From Evansella caseinilytica (GTDB lineage: Bacteria > Bacillota > Bacilli > Bacillales > Salisediminibacteriaceae): DNA of 64,000 nt. Under the pieces are notes generated by a model. The model worked only from the letters and a program-made list of their open reading frames with translations. It had not been told where the DNA came from and searched no databases. How positions within the stretch are numbered: the first letter of the stretch is position 1; every line of letters starts with the position of its first letter. The stretch spans positions 62,001 to 126,000 of the forward strand of contig NZ_FNPI01000015.1 in the NCBI RefSeq assembly GCF_900107275.1. The letters run 5' to 3'. This document shows, in pieces, positions 16,614 through 24,669 of the stretch. The position numbers were made by a program, and so were the translations under genes.

Positions 16614-17190
16614 AAGTTTGTTACAGTTCGCTGCTTTCTTTAATTACAAAATCCTTTAAAAAGTTACAAAAAACTTCTCTTTTCTACAAAAAAATATAAT
16701 GGAAGCAAGTAATAAACAGGTTGTTCAATAAGGTATAGGGTGTCCTTTTATAACGTTTCCATAGTGGTAATAGTCCGCTTTTGTCCCAGTTTTTCTCACA
16801 GCTTTTACCGCACGTTTGTGGAGCGAAAAGTCTATCCCTTGATTGATCAAAGGCTGCGCGGTTTGTTCGTCGTACTTGACTCTGACTAGCGGAAATATCA
16901 ATTGCATATCCGGATGAAATCCCCGCCTTATTGGCAACCTGACTTTGTTTTTGTGAAGAGGAGGGAGGAAGCGAAAGCAATACGTGTTGATAAAGCCGCG
17001 ATGCTTACTCGAATGCCCTGACACAGACAGCTATGCATTATATGTTTCACAGCTTCGTTTTTCGGACTTAATTGACAAGCTCACCGATCAATTAACAAGA
17101 AGAAAAGGGCAACAACAATTTTTTAGCAACACAGAACATTTCCGGACGTGAAACAAACTGTTTACTCTTGCCGTCGTCTTTATGAAAGTA
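16614..17190. other. Apparently degenerate DNA, no supported gene
   Basis: Two overlapping leftward ORFs (16684-16980 and 16725-17024) and a rightward open stretch ending near 17150 lack ribosome binding sites and recognisable motifs. The patchwork of open frames suggests decayed coding DNA, perhaps an old mobile element, but I cannot name it. Confidence 0.35.
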
Positions 17191-17206
17191 TGTGAATATT
17201 TTCACT
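17191..17206. promoter_or_regulatory. Fnr-like box 1
   Basis: TGTGA-ATATTT-TCACT matches the Bacillus Fnr consensus TGTGA-N6-TCACT exactly. It lies 245 bases before the transporter start and is AT-rich on both sides. ATTATTAT near 17236 could be a -10. Confidence 0.65.
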
Positions 17207-17271
17207 TACAAAGCTATTTATCTTAACGGATGTCGATTATTATTGGCCCCATTTTTCAGTAAACCTAACTT

Positions 17272-17287
17272 TGTGAACGAAGTCACA
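17272..17287. promoter_or_regulatory. Fnr-like box 2
   Basis: TGTGA-ACGAAG-TCACA is a second site of the same form, 81 bases after box 1 and 164 bases before the transporter start. A Crp/Fnr-family regulator other than Fnr is possible because the half-sites are shared. Confidence 0.6.
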
Positions 17288-17435
17288 AAATATCAACAGC
17301 ACAAAAACACAAGGGGCCGAGAGGTAAAAGTCGATAAGCTGTCTTCCATTTATGCAATCATCAGTTGTCTACTATACAAAAAATGAAAAAAACTTAAAAG
17401 ACGAGGCAAAATTCACAAAACAAGGAGTGATAACA

Positions 17436-18917
17436 ATGGCTCAGGCAGTTAAAAAATTAGAGCAAACCAAAAATGTAGTCAAGAATGTGCCGGTGGAAGA
17501 GAAACCAAAAAAAGAAGTGAATTTTGTAGCTTTGCTCATTACGGTGGCAATCGGAGCGATCATTTGGTTTATCAACCCGCCTGCGGGCTTGGATCAGCAA
17601 GCATGGCATCTATTTGCTATTTTCGTAGCAACGATTGTCGGGTTGATAATTAAACCGCTTCCAATGGGTGGCGTAGCCATTCTTTCGATGACAACCGTGG
17701 TGCTGACAGGCACATTGGAGCTCAATCAAGCATTGAGCGGATTTCAAAATACGACGATCTGGTTAATCGTCATCGCGTTTTTTATTTCGCGGGGATTTAT
17801 CAAAACCGGTCTCGGAAACCGCGTTGCCTATATGTTTGTAAAGAAATTCGGCAAGAAAACATTGGGTCTTTCCTATTCCTTGCTGGTAAGTGATTTAATG
17901 CTTGCGCCGGCAATGCCAAGTAACACGGCCCGCGGCGGCGGTATTATGTTTCCGATTATCCGCTCGCTCTCAGAAACATTCGGGTCATCTCCGGAGAAAA
18001 AGACAGAAGGAAAAATCGGCTCGTTTTTAACAAAGGTTGCTTTCCAGGGAAATATGATTACTTCGGCCATGTTCATGACAGCGATGGCTGCCAATCCGTT
18101 AGCCGCATCGCTTGCCGCTGACACGGCGGGAATTAACATCACCTGGACCGGCTGGGCGGTGGCGGCGATTGTCCCTGGGCTTGTCAGTCTGATCGTCGTT
18201 CCTTACTTTATCTACAAGGTGTATCCGCCGGAAATCAAAGAAACCCCGGCTGCGGCACAAATTGCGGAAGAAAAGTTAAAAGAAATGGGTGCGCTGAAGA
18301 AATCAGAATGGAGTATGATTGCTGTTTTCTTTTTAATCCTGGGACTTTGGATTTTCGGCAGCAAAATTTCCATTGATGCCACAACGGCTGCACTTATCGG
18401 TTTATCTGTCTTGTTGCTGACTTCCGTTCTCTCCTGGAACGACATTAAAAAAGAGCAAGGCGCATGGGATACGCTTATCTGGTTTGCAGCTCTTGTCATG
18501 ATGGCGTCCTTCTTAAACGAACTGGGCATGGTTCCTTGGTTTAGTGAATTAATGGGGAACAGCGTCAGCGGAATGGTATGGATTTTGGCATTGGTAGTAT
18601 TGGCGCTTATTTACTTCTATTCTCATTACTTTTTTGCGAGTGCTACAGCTCATGTCAGCGCCATGTACGCAGCGTTTCTTGCCGTTGCGATCGCAGCAGG
18701 AGCACCGCCGATGCTGACAGCGTTGCTGCTTGGATTCTTTGGTAACTTGTTCGGCTGTATTACGCATTATGGCAGCGGCCCGGCACCTGTGTTTTTCGGT
18801 TCAGGCTATGTGAGCCAAAATAAGTGGTGGTCGATCGGATTCGGCATCTCGCTGATTCACATCGTGATCTGGGGTATTGTCGGCGGGCTCTGGTGGAAAA
18901 TCCTCGGTTTATGGTAA
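17436..18917 (+). CDS. DASS-family dicarboxylate transporter (SLC13/CitT-like)
   Basis: The product is 493 residues. The start is the ATG for MAQAVKKLEQTK, preceded by CAAGGAGTG. About twelve hydrophobic segments follow a charged N-terminal tail. Family motifs are SNTARGGGIMFPIIRSLSE (about 160-180) and SHYFFASATAHVSAMYAAFL late in the protein, typical of 2-oxoglutarate/malate translocator-type DASS proteins. It heads the fumarase/fumarate reductase cluster behind two Fnr-like boxes, so it probably imports malate, fumarate or succinate, or exchanges fumarate for succinate, during anaerobic growth. Coupling ion and substrate cannot be told from sequence. Confidence 0.9.
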   Translation: MAQAVKKLEQTKNVVKNVPVEEKPKKEVNFVALLITVAIGAIIWFINPPAGLDQQAWHLFAIFVATIVGLIIKPLPMGGVAILSMTTVVLTGTLELNQALSGFQNTTIWLIVIAFFISRGFIKTGLGNRVAYMFVKKFGKKTLGLSYSLLVSDLMLAPAMPSNTARGGGIMFPIIRSLSETFGSSPEKKTEGKIGSFLTKVAFQGNMITSAMFMTAMAANPLAASLAADTAGINITWTGWAVAAIVPGLVSLIVVPYFIYKVYPPEIKETPAAAQIAEEKLKEMGALKKSEWSMIAVFFLILGLWIFGSKISIDATTAALIGLSVLLLTSVLSWNDIKKEQGAWDTLIWFAALVMMASFLNELGMVPWFSELMGNSVSGMVWILALVVLALIYFYSHYFFASATAHVSAMYAAFLAVAIAAGAPPMLTALLLGFFGNLFGCITHYGSGPAPVFFGSGYVSQNKWWSIGFGISLIHIVIWGIVGGLWWKILGLW

Positions 18918-19007
18918 GTTGCTTTTCGTGTCAAAACCGGATGCGACGCCTTGCGAAGCTGCAGCTGGAAGAAATAAAAAGTTTGTAAAAATATTGGAGG
19001 GGTATCG

Positions 19008-19877
19008 ATGAATCATTCAACGGAAACCTGTATGAGAGAACTATCCGTGGACAAAATTACCGAAGCTGTGAAAAGACTGTGCATCGAGGCGGCCTGTGAT
19101 CTGCCGGAGGATGTTGAAAAACTGATTCGTGAAGCAGTGGATAAAGAGGAATCGAAATTCGGCAAATACAGCCTTGAAAAAATCGTGAAAAACGTGGAGC
19201 TCTCACGCAATGAAAATGCGCCAATGTGTCAGGACACCGGCATTGTTGTCGTGTTTGCCGAAGTGGGGCAGGACCTGCGCCTTGTCGGCGGTAGCTTGAC
19301 GGATGCCATCAATGAAGGAGTACGGCAAGGCTATGAAGAGGGATACCTGCGAAAGTCCGTCGTTGAGGATCCTGTTCTTAACAGAAAAAATACCGGTGAC
19401 AACACGCCGGCTGTGATTTATACGGAGCTGGTACCGGGAAATGAGATCAAACTGCAAATTCTTCCTAAAGGGGCAGGCAGTGAGAACATGGGAGCATTAA
19501 AAATGTTAAAGCCTGCCGAAGGGCTGGAGGGCGTTAAGAATTTCATCATTCAGGCCGTCACACAAGCGGGAGGAAATCCTTGTCCGCCCGTCATTGTCGG
19601 AGTTGGAATCGGCGGCACAATGGACAAAAGCACACTGCTGGCAAAAAAAGCACTTGCCCGTCATGCCGGTGAACCGCATGCCAATCCGGAGTACCAGGCG
19701 CTGGAAGAAGAGCTGTTGGAGGAAATCAACAAATTAGGAATCGGACCGCAAGGCTTTGGCGGCAAAGTAACGGCTTTGGCGGTTCATATTGAAACGTATC
19801 CCACGCATATCGCCACGATGCCGGTGGCTGTCTGCTTGAATTGTCACGCCGCACGGCATAAAGAAGTAACACTTTAA
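19008..19877 (+). CDS. Class I fumarate hydratase, alpha subunit (TtdA-like)
   Basis: The product is 289 residues with GGAGGGG before the ATG. The three expected [4Fe-4S] cysteines are visible in APMCQDTG (about 74), GGNPCPPV (about 194) and VCLNCHAARH (about 279). It corresponds to the N-terminal half of the one-piece class I fumarase and to tartrate dehydratase alpha. It catalyses reversible malate/fumarate interconversion with the beta subunit encoded next. The cluster supports fumarase over tartrate dehydratase. The oxygen-labile iron-sulfur enzyme fits anaerobic use. Confidence 0.9.
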   Translation: MNHSTETCMRELSVDKITEAVKRLCIEAACDLPEDVEKLIREAVDKEESKFGKYSLEKIVKNVELSRNENAPMCQDTGIVVVFAEVGQDLRLVGGSLTDAINEGVRQGYEEGYLRKSVVEDPVLNRKNTGDNTPAVIYTELVPGNEIKLQILPKGAGSENMGALKMLKPAEGLEGVKNFIIQAVTQAGGNPCPPVIVGVGIGGTMDKSTLLAKKALARHAGEPHANPEYQALEEELLEEINKLGIGPQGFGGKVTALAVHIETYPTHIATMPVAVCLNCHAARHKEVTL

Positions 19878-19878
19878 G

Positions 19879-19920
19879 TGTTTATTCAAAAAGATCGGTT
19901 TTTATCTTTTTGAATAAACA
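19879..19920 (+). repeat. Family A terminal hairpin only (A4), between fumarase subunits
   Basis: TGTTTATTCAAAAAGAT pairs with ATCTTTTTGAATAAACA around CGGTTTTT. It is the head hairpin of family A without the rest. It starts 2 bases after the alpha-subunit stop and could attenuate transcription into the beta subunit. Confidence 0.7.
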
Positions 19921-19945
19921 ATTTAATAACGAGGAGGGAACAGAT

Positions 19946-20506
19946 ATGTCTCATGTGAAAAAAATTGTGACACCTCTCACAGAGGAACAGGTGAAGGGTT
20001 TGCAGGCAGGTGATCAAGTATCGATTTCCGGAGTAATTTATACTGCCCGCGATGCGGCGCACAAGCTGTTGACAGAAGCGATTCAAACTGGAGAAGAGCT
20101 GCCGGTGGATTTCAAAGGTCAAATCATTTATTACGCTGGTCCAACTCCGGCAAAACCGGGACAAGTCATCGGGTCCTGTGGTCCGACTACCAGCGGCAGA
20201 ATGGATGCTTATTCGCCGACAATGATGGCGCAGGGGCTGAAGGGAATGATCGGCAAAGGTCCCCGCAGCAAGGAAGTTGTCGAGTCAATGAAAGAAAACA
20301 ATGTTGTATACTTTGCGGCCATCGGCGGTGCCGCCGCGTTGATCGCGGATTCCGTCAAGGAGGCGGAGGTTGTCGCGTTTGATGAGCTTGGACCGGAAGC
20401 AATCCGGCGGCTGGTAGTGGAAGATTATCCGTGCATCGTTGCCATCGATGCACAAGGAAACAACTTGTATGAGCTCGGAGTAGAACAATACAAAGTAACA
20501 GATTAG
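19946..20506 (+). CDS. Class I fumarate hydratase, beta subunit (TtdB-like)
   Basis: The product is 186 residues. The start is the ATG for MSHVKKIVTP after GAGGAGGG; the longer frame runs through the family A hairpin. Family features are the opening LTEEQVKGLQAGDQVSISG, YYAGPTPAKPGQVIGSCGPT and SGRMDAYSPTMMAQGLKGMI, which form the substrate-binding swivel domain. It partners with the alpha subunit 68 bases upstream. Confidence 0.9.
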   Translation: MSHVKKIVTPLTEEQVKGLQAGDQVSISGVIYTARDAAHKLLTEAIQTGEELPVDFKGQIIYYAGPTPAKPGQVIGSCGPTTSGRMDAYSPTMMAQGLKGMIGKGPRSKEVVESMKENNVVYFAAIGGAAALIADSVKEAEVVAFDELGPEAIRRLVVEDYPCIVAIDAQGNNLYELGVEQYKVTD

Positions 20507-20538
20507 TACAGACAAAAGTCAGGGAGGGATATTCCCAA

Positions 20539-22248
20539 ATGTTAGCTTTCGATGTAGTAGTAGTGGGGGCAGGGGGAGCCGGTATGATGGCTGCCCTGTC
20601 GGCAAGTGAAGGAAAAGATTTGAATGTGGCGGTAATCAGCAAAGTATTTCCTACCCGATCCCATACAGGAGCCGCCCAGGGCGGGATCAATGCGGCGATG
20701 AGAAATCGGGACAATACCGATTCCACCGAAAAGCATTTTCGGGATACCGTCAAAGGCAGTGATTTTTTAGCAGACCAGGATGCGGTGGAGTTTTTTACAT
20801 CGAAGATGCCGTCGGTGATTGCGGAGCTTGATTATTACGGCGTCCCGTTTTCCAGAGATCAGAACGGCCGCATTGCCCAGCGTCCGTTTGGCGGAGCATC
20901 CAGCCCGCGAACCTGTTATTCGGCAGATAAAACCGGTCACGTTATTTTGCATGCATTATACGAGCAGTGCTTGAAGAACAATGTCCAGTTTTTGAACGAG
21001 TGGTTCTTGCTGTCTACGGTTGTTGAAGACGGAAAGCTGGAAGGCCTGGTAGCGATGGACATCCGCAGCGGCAAGATTCATCCGATCCAGACAAAATCGG
21101 TGGTGATTGCTTCCGGAGGCTTCGGACGGATTTACTGGAGCCGGACGACAAATGCAATCAACATGACCGGCGACGGCACCGCAGCATGCTTTGAAGCGGG
21201 AATTCCGTTAAAGGACCCAGAATTTGTGCAGTTTCATCCTACCGGTCTTGCCAATACAGGAATATTGTTGTCGGAAGCGTGTCGTGGAGAAGGCGGTTAT
21301 TTAGTAAACAAAGACGGGGAGCGATTCATGAAGCGCTATGCACCGGAAAAAATGGAGCTTGGTCCGCGCGATTTAGTTTCCAGATCAATTGAAACGGAAA
21401 TCAGGGAAGGACGCGGTTTCGGAGAAGGCATGACATCGTATGTGCTGATGGATTTACGTCACCTCGGCGAGCAAAAAATCATGGAACGATTACCGCAGGT
21501 ACGGGAATTGGCAATGGAATTTGAAGGGGTCGACATCATTAAAGAGCCTGTTCCAATCCGACCGAGCTGTCATTATATGATGGGCGGTATCCATGTCACT
21601 GATCATGAAACCTGCAGCACGCCGATCGACGGTATTCACGCGGCAGGGGAATGTTGTTCTGTTTCCATTCATGGGGCTAACCGCCTGGGCGGCAACTCGG
21701 TGGCTGACGTCGTTTTTTACGGGAAATACGCCGGACTTGGGGCAAAAGCGTCGGCAAAGCGCCGCCAGCTTGGAAATGCGCAAAGGCTCGCAGGAGAAAC
21801 AGCCAAATGGGAACAAGAGTTTCAAAGAATACGAGAGAAGCAATCCGGAATCAGCATGTTTGATATCCGTAACAGACTGGCAGAAACAATGTGGTATAAC
21901 GTCGGGATATTCCGAACCGAGCAGGACATGAAAAAAGCGTACGACACCATCAATCAGCTCATCAACGAGTATGAGGATGCTTACGCCGGCGATCCTGCGG
22001 AGAAATACAACATGGCATTCATTAATTATGTGGAGCTTGGAAACATGTTAAAGCTGGCGAAAGCAATCACTTTGGGTGCCATTCACCGTAAGGAAAGCAG
22101 AGGTTCTCATTCCAGAGCGGATTATCCTGCTCGTGACGATGCCAATTTCCTCCGACACACGCTGGTTTATAAGGACGGGGAAAATTATCGACATGAATAT
22201 TTGCCGGTAACGATTACAAAATATCAACCGGAGGAGCGGAAATACTGA
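20539..22248 (+). CDS. sdhA: Succinate dehydrogenase/fumarate reductase flavoprotein subunit
   Basis: The product is 569 residues. The N-terminal FAD-binding motif is VVVVGAGGAGMMAALSA. SHTGAAQGGINA contains the histidine that usually carries covalent FAD. QFHPTGLANTGILLSEACRG and RPSCHYMMGG are the active-site segments, and HGANRLGGNSVADVVFYG binds FAD. The C-terminal domain is present and complete, with HRKESRGSHSRADYPARDD. It interconverts succinate and fumarate. It is followed without gap by the iron-sulfur subunit and a CCG-domain subunit rather than cytochrome b, so it belongs to the SdhABE/MfrABE type of complex. Confidence 0.92.
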   Translation: MLAFDVVVVGAGGAGMMAALSASEGKDLNVAVISKVFPTRSHTGAAQGGINAAMRNRDNTDSTEKHFRDTVKGSDFLADQDAVEFFTSKMPSVIAELDYYGVPFSRDQNGRIAQRPFGGASSPRTCYSADKTGHVILHALYEQCLKNNVQFLNEWFLLSTVVEDGKLEGLVAMDIRSGKIHPIQTKSVVIASGGFGRIYWSRTTNAINMTGDGTAACFEAGIPLKDPEFVQFHPTGLANTGILLSEACRGEGGYLVNKDGERFMKRYAPEKMELGPRDLVSRSIETEIREGRGFGEGMTSYVLMDLRHLGEQKIMERLPQVRELAMEFEGVDIIKEPVPIRPSCHYMMGGIHVTDHETCSTPIDGIHAAGECCSVSIHGANRLGGNSVADVVFYGKYAGLGAKASAKRRQLGNAQRLAGETAKWEQEFQRIREKQSGISMFDIRNRLAETMWYNVGIFRTEQDMKKAYDTINQLINEYEDAYAGDPAEKYNMAFINYVELGNMLKLAKAITLGAIHRKESRGSHSRADYPARDDANFLRHTLVYKDGENYRHEYLPVTITKYQPEERKY

Positions 22249-23201
22249 TGGAAAAAATCTCTTGCAAAATCAAACGATTCAATGGATCGGAAGCATGGTA
22301 CCAGGAGTATGAGGTGCCGTATGAAAAAGGAAAAACAATTTTATGGCTTCTGACAACAATTCGGGAAGAACAGGATCCGACGTTGAATTTCACTTCTGCA
22401 TGCCGCCATGCGATTTGCGGTAGCTGTGCCGTTCGGATCAACGGCAATGCGTTTTTGGCCTGTAACACGCCGCTGGACGAAGTCATCGAAACGTTCGATA
22501 CGATGACGCTAACCTTTGAACCGCTGCAAAACTTTGAAGTAGTGAAAGATTTGGTAATCGTCTGGGAACCAAAGATGGAAAAAATGAAGAAGGTAAAGCC
22601 GTGGCTTGAGCCGACAGCCAACGGCAGCAAAGAAACAGGGTTCCTGCAAACCGAGGAAGAATTTCATCAAATTGCCGCGCCGACCGACTGTATTTTATGC
22701 GGTGTTTGTGCCTCGGAATGTAATCAGCTGACGGTGAATCAGGATGGATACCTTGAACCGTTTATCTTGAACAGAGCGTACCGGTTTGCTGTCGATTCCC
22801 GGGACGGATCACCGGAAGAGCATCTCCGTCCTGTCCTGGAGAATGAATTGTGGAAATGCCTGCACTGTATGCAGTGCGTCTCCAAATGTCCAAAATCAAT
22901 TCCGCTGACAGATGAAATTGCTTATTTGCGATCGGAAACAATGAAAATGGGTGAAATGAACAATCAGGGGGCCAAGCATGCTTATGCTTTCCATGATGAC
23001 GTCAAGAAGAAAGGCCGCCTGAACGAAACGATGCTTCCAATTAAAACGGATGGGCTTGTGCACACAGCAATGACGAAGGTGCCGTTTGCTCTGCGGATGA
23101 TCAAAAAGGGTAAAATCAATCCGTTCCATTTCCCGAAAGAAGTCGAAGGGATTGCCGGCGTCCGGGCATTGTACGAATATGCTAAGGAGGTAAAAGACTG
23201 A
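22248..23201 (+). CDS. sdhB: Succinate dehydrogenase/fumarate reductase iron-sulfur subunit
   Basis: The product is 317 residues, longer than the ~240-250 of a classical SdhB. Cys clusters are SACRHAICGSCAVRINGNAF (2Fe-2S), CILCGVCASEC and CLHCMQCVSKCPKSIP (two further clusters). The extra C-terminal ~70 residues (after about 245) carry MTKVPFALRMIKKGKINPFH, as in SdhB proteins that pair with SdhE. The ATG overlaps the SdhA stop (TGATG). It passes electrons between flavin and the SdhE quinone-reactive subunit. Confidence 0.92.
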   Translation: MEKISCKIKRFNGSEAWYQEYEVPYEKGKTILWLLTTIREEQDPTLNFTSACRHAICGSCAVRINGNAFLACNTPLDEVIETFDTMTLTFEPLQNFEVVKDLVIVWEPKMEKMKKVKPWLEPTANGSKETGFLQTEEEFHQIAAPTDCILCGVCASECNQLTVNQDGYLEPFILNRAYRFAVDSRDGSPEEHLRPVLENELWKCLHCMQCVSKCPKSIPLTDEIAYLRSETMKMGEMNNQGAKHAYAFHDDVKKKGRLNETMLPIKTDGLVHTAMTKVPFALRMIKKGKINPFHFPKEVEGIAGVRALYEYAKEVKD

Positions 23202-24085
23202 TGAAATATGCGTTTTTTCCAGGATGTACGTTGGAATCGGCGGCGGAAGAGCTGATGATTTCCACAAAAAAGGTGGCATCTGCTTTAGGCATTGAATTGA
23301 TCGAATTGAACGGCTGGACATGCTGCGGAGCAAGTCATATCCAGGACGTGGATGATTTCCTCGCCACTTCCATTAACGCCCGTAACATCGCCCTAGCGGA
23401 AGAGCTTGGGGTCGACAAGCTGTTGACGGTCTGCAACACATGTACATTGATGCTGCGGACATCAAAATTAAAGATGGACAAAAATGAAAAATTAAACACC
23501 AAAGTAAACACAGGCTTAAATAACATTGGCCTTGAATACAAAGGTACGGTGGAAGTGACCCATTTGCTGTGGGCTTTAATTGAAGACTATGGGTTGGAAA
23601 ATTTGAAAAAAACGGTGAGGGTTCCCCTGAAAGGGCTGAAGGTGGCAAACTTTTATGGGTGCCATATTCTGATGCCGCCTAACATCATGGGCTTTGAAAA
23701 TCACATGAATCCGCGGTCTATGGAGCTTGTTGCCGAAGCGCTGGGAGCGGAGTGTGTCGACTTTGATCAGCGCCTTGGCTGTTGCGGATTTCATGCGGTT
23801 TTTCCGGCACAAAAGGAAGTCATGAATATGACGGGAATCAACTGCTTATCTCCTAAAGATGCAGGGGCGGATTGCATCGTAACCCCTTGTCCGTTGTGCC
23901 AGATGCAGCTTGACGCCTATCAGCCTGACGCTCAAAAAGGCTTTAATGAGGATATTACAATGCCAATCCTTCATTTACCGCAATTGATCGGACTGGCATT
24001 AGGATTCAGCCCGGAAGAACTGGCGATTAACAGACATGTGGTTGATGCGATTCCAGCGTTAAGCAAAGGTTTCTTACCGGTATAG
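23201..24085 (+). CDS. sdhE: CCG-domain (HdrB/SdhE-like) membrane-associated subunit
   Basis: The product is 294 residues with two Cys-rich CCG repeats: FFPGCTLESAAEELM, WTCCGASH and CNTCTLML in the first, then FYGCHILMP, LGCCGFHAVFP and CPLCQMQL in the second. There are no transmembrane helices. Such subunits replace the cytochrome b anchor in SdhABE and in methylmenaquinol:fumarate reductase (MfrABE) of Wolinella and Campylobacter, and resemble HdrB of heterodisulfide reductase. The start overlaps the SdhB stop (TGATG). The symbol here means the CCG-type SdhE, not the unrelated flavinylation factor. Confidence 0.9.
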   Translation: MKYAFFPGCTLESAAEELMISTKKVASALGIELIELNGWTCCGASHIQDVDDFLATSINARNIALAEELGVDKLLTVCNTCTLMLRTSKLKMDKNEKLNTKVNTGLNNIGLEYKGTVEVTHLLWALIEDYGLENLKKTVRVPLKGLKVANFYGCHILMPPNIMGFENHMNPRSMELVAEALGAECVDFDQRLGCCGFHAVFPAQKEVMNMTGINCLSPKDAGADCIVTPCPLCQMQLDAYQPDAQKGFNEDITMPILHLPQLIGLALGFSPEELAINRHVVDAIPALSKGFLPV

Positions 24086-24116
24086 CATCTGTTTGTACTG
24101 CGAGGTGGAAGAGATC

Positions 24117-24434
24117 ATGGACTATGTTTATGAAAAACGGGTCAAACTGGCAGGCAGTGTGAATAAAGGATTGCTTTGTGTTCTAAATATCACCGATGAC
24201 TGGATTCATGACCAGTACGGGGAAAGCTATATTCATCACGGCACGATTTACTCCAGCACCGTACCGTTTCATCCGCAATCGACATTCATCACCGGGTATT
24301 TTCAGGATGATGAGACGGAAAAATGGATCAAAGTAACGAACGGGGTTGCGCAATTGCATTCCGATAGCAAGGACAGTGGGTGGAGAGACAGACTGGAACC
24401 CTTTTTGGCGATTGAGTTCATGAAGGAAGTCTGA
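24117..24434 (+). CDS. Unknown 105-residue protein linked to fumarate reductase
   Basis: The start is the ATG for MDYVYEKRVKLAG after GAGGTGG. It has no membrane segment and no Cys motif, with a mixed beta composition (GKGLLCVLNITDDWI region, YIHHGTIYSSTVPFHPQSTF). It begins 31 bases after sdhE, so it is probably cotranscribed. I do not recognise it. An assembly or accessory factor is a guess from position only. Confidence 0.6.
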   Translation: MDYVYEKRVKLAGSVNKGLLCVLNITDDWIHDQYGESYIHHGTIYSSTVPFHPQSTFITGYFQDDETEKWIKVTNGVAQLHSDSKDSGWRDRLEPFLAIEFMKEV

Positions 24435-24669
24435 TGATGAACCGGTTCGCCTTAATGGTGGACCGGTTCTTTCCATTGGCAAATGATGTTTTCTTTACTG
24501 GGTCTTCATGACCGGTACGATCAGCATGGGCTGTGTCGACCAAAACGAGCGGCAGCATTTTTCAACCTGTAAAGACTACATGCACCTGTGATAGAATGGT
24601 GGGAGCGCTATTTTGGATTTATCCAAAGTACAGGAACTTGACATGACATCATGAAGGTGAGTGGAAGCA

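Noticed and set aside
16684-17024. Two overlapping leftward ORFs after the endolysin
   Set aside because: No ribosome binding sites, no motif and shifting frames. I suspected a decayed transposase but could not identify catalytic residues.
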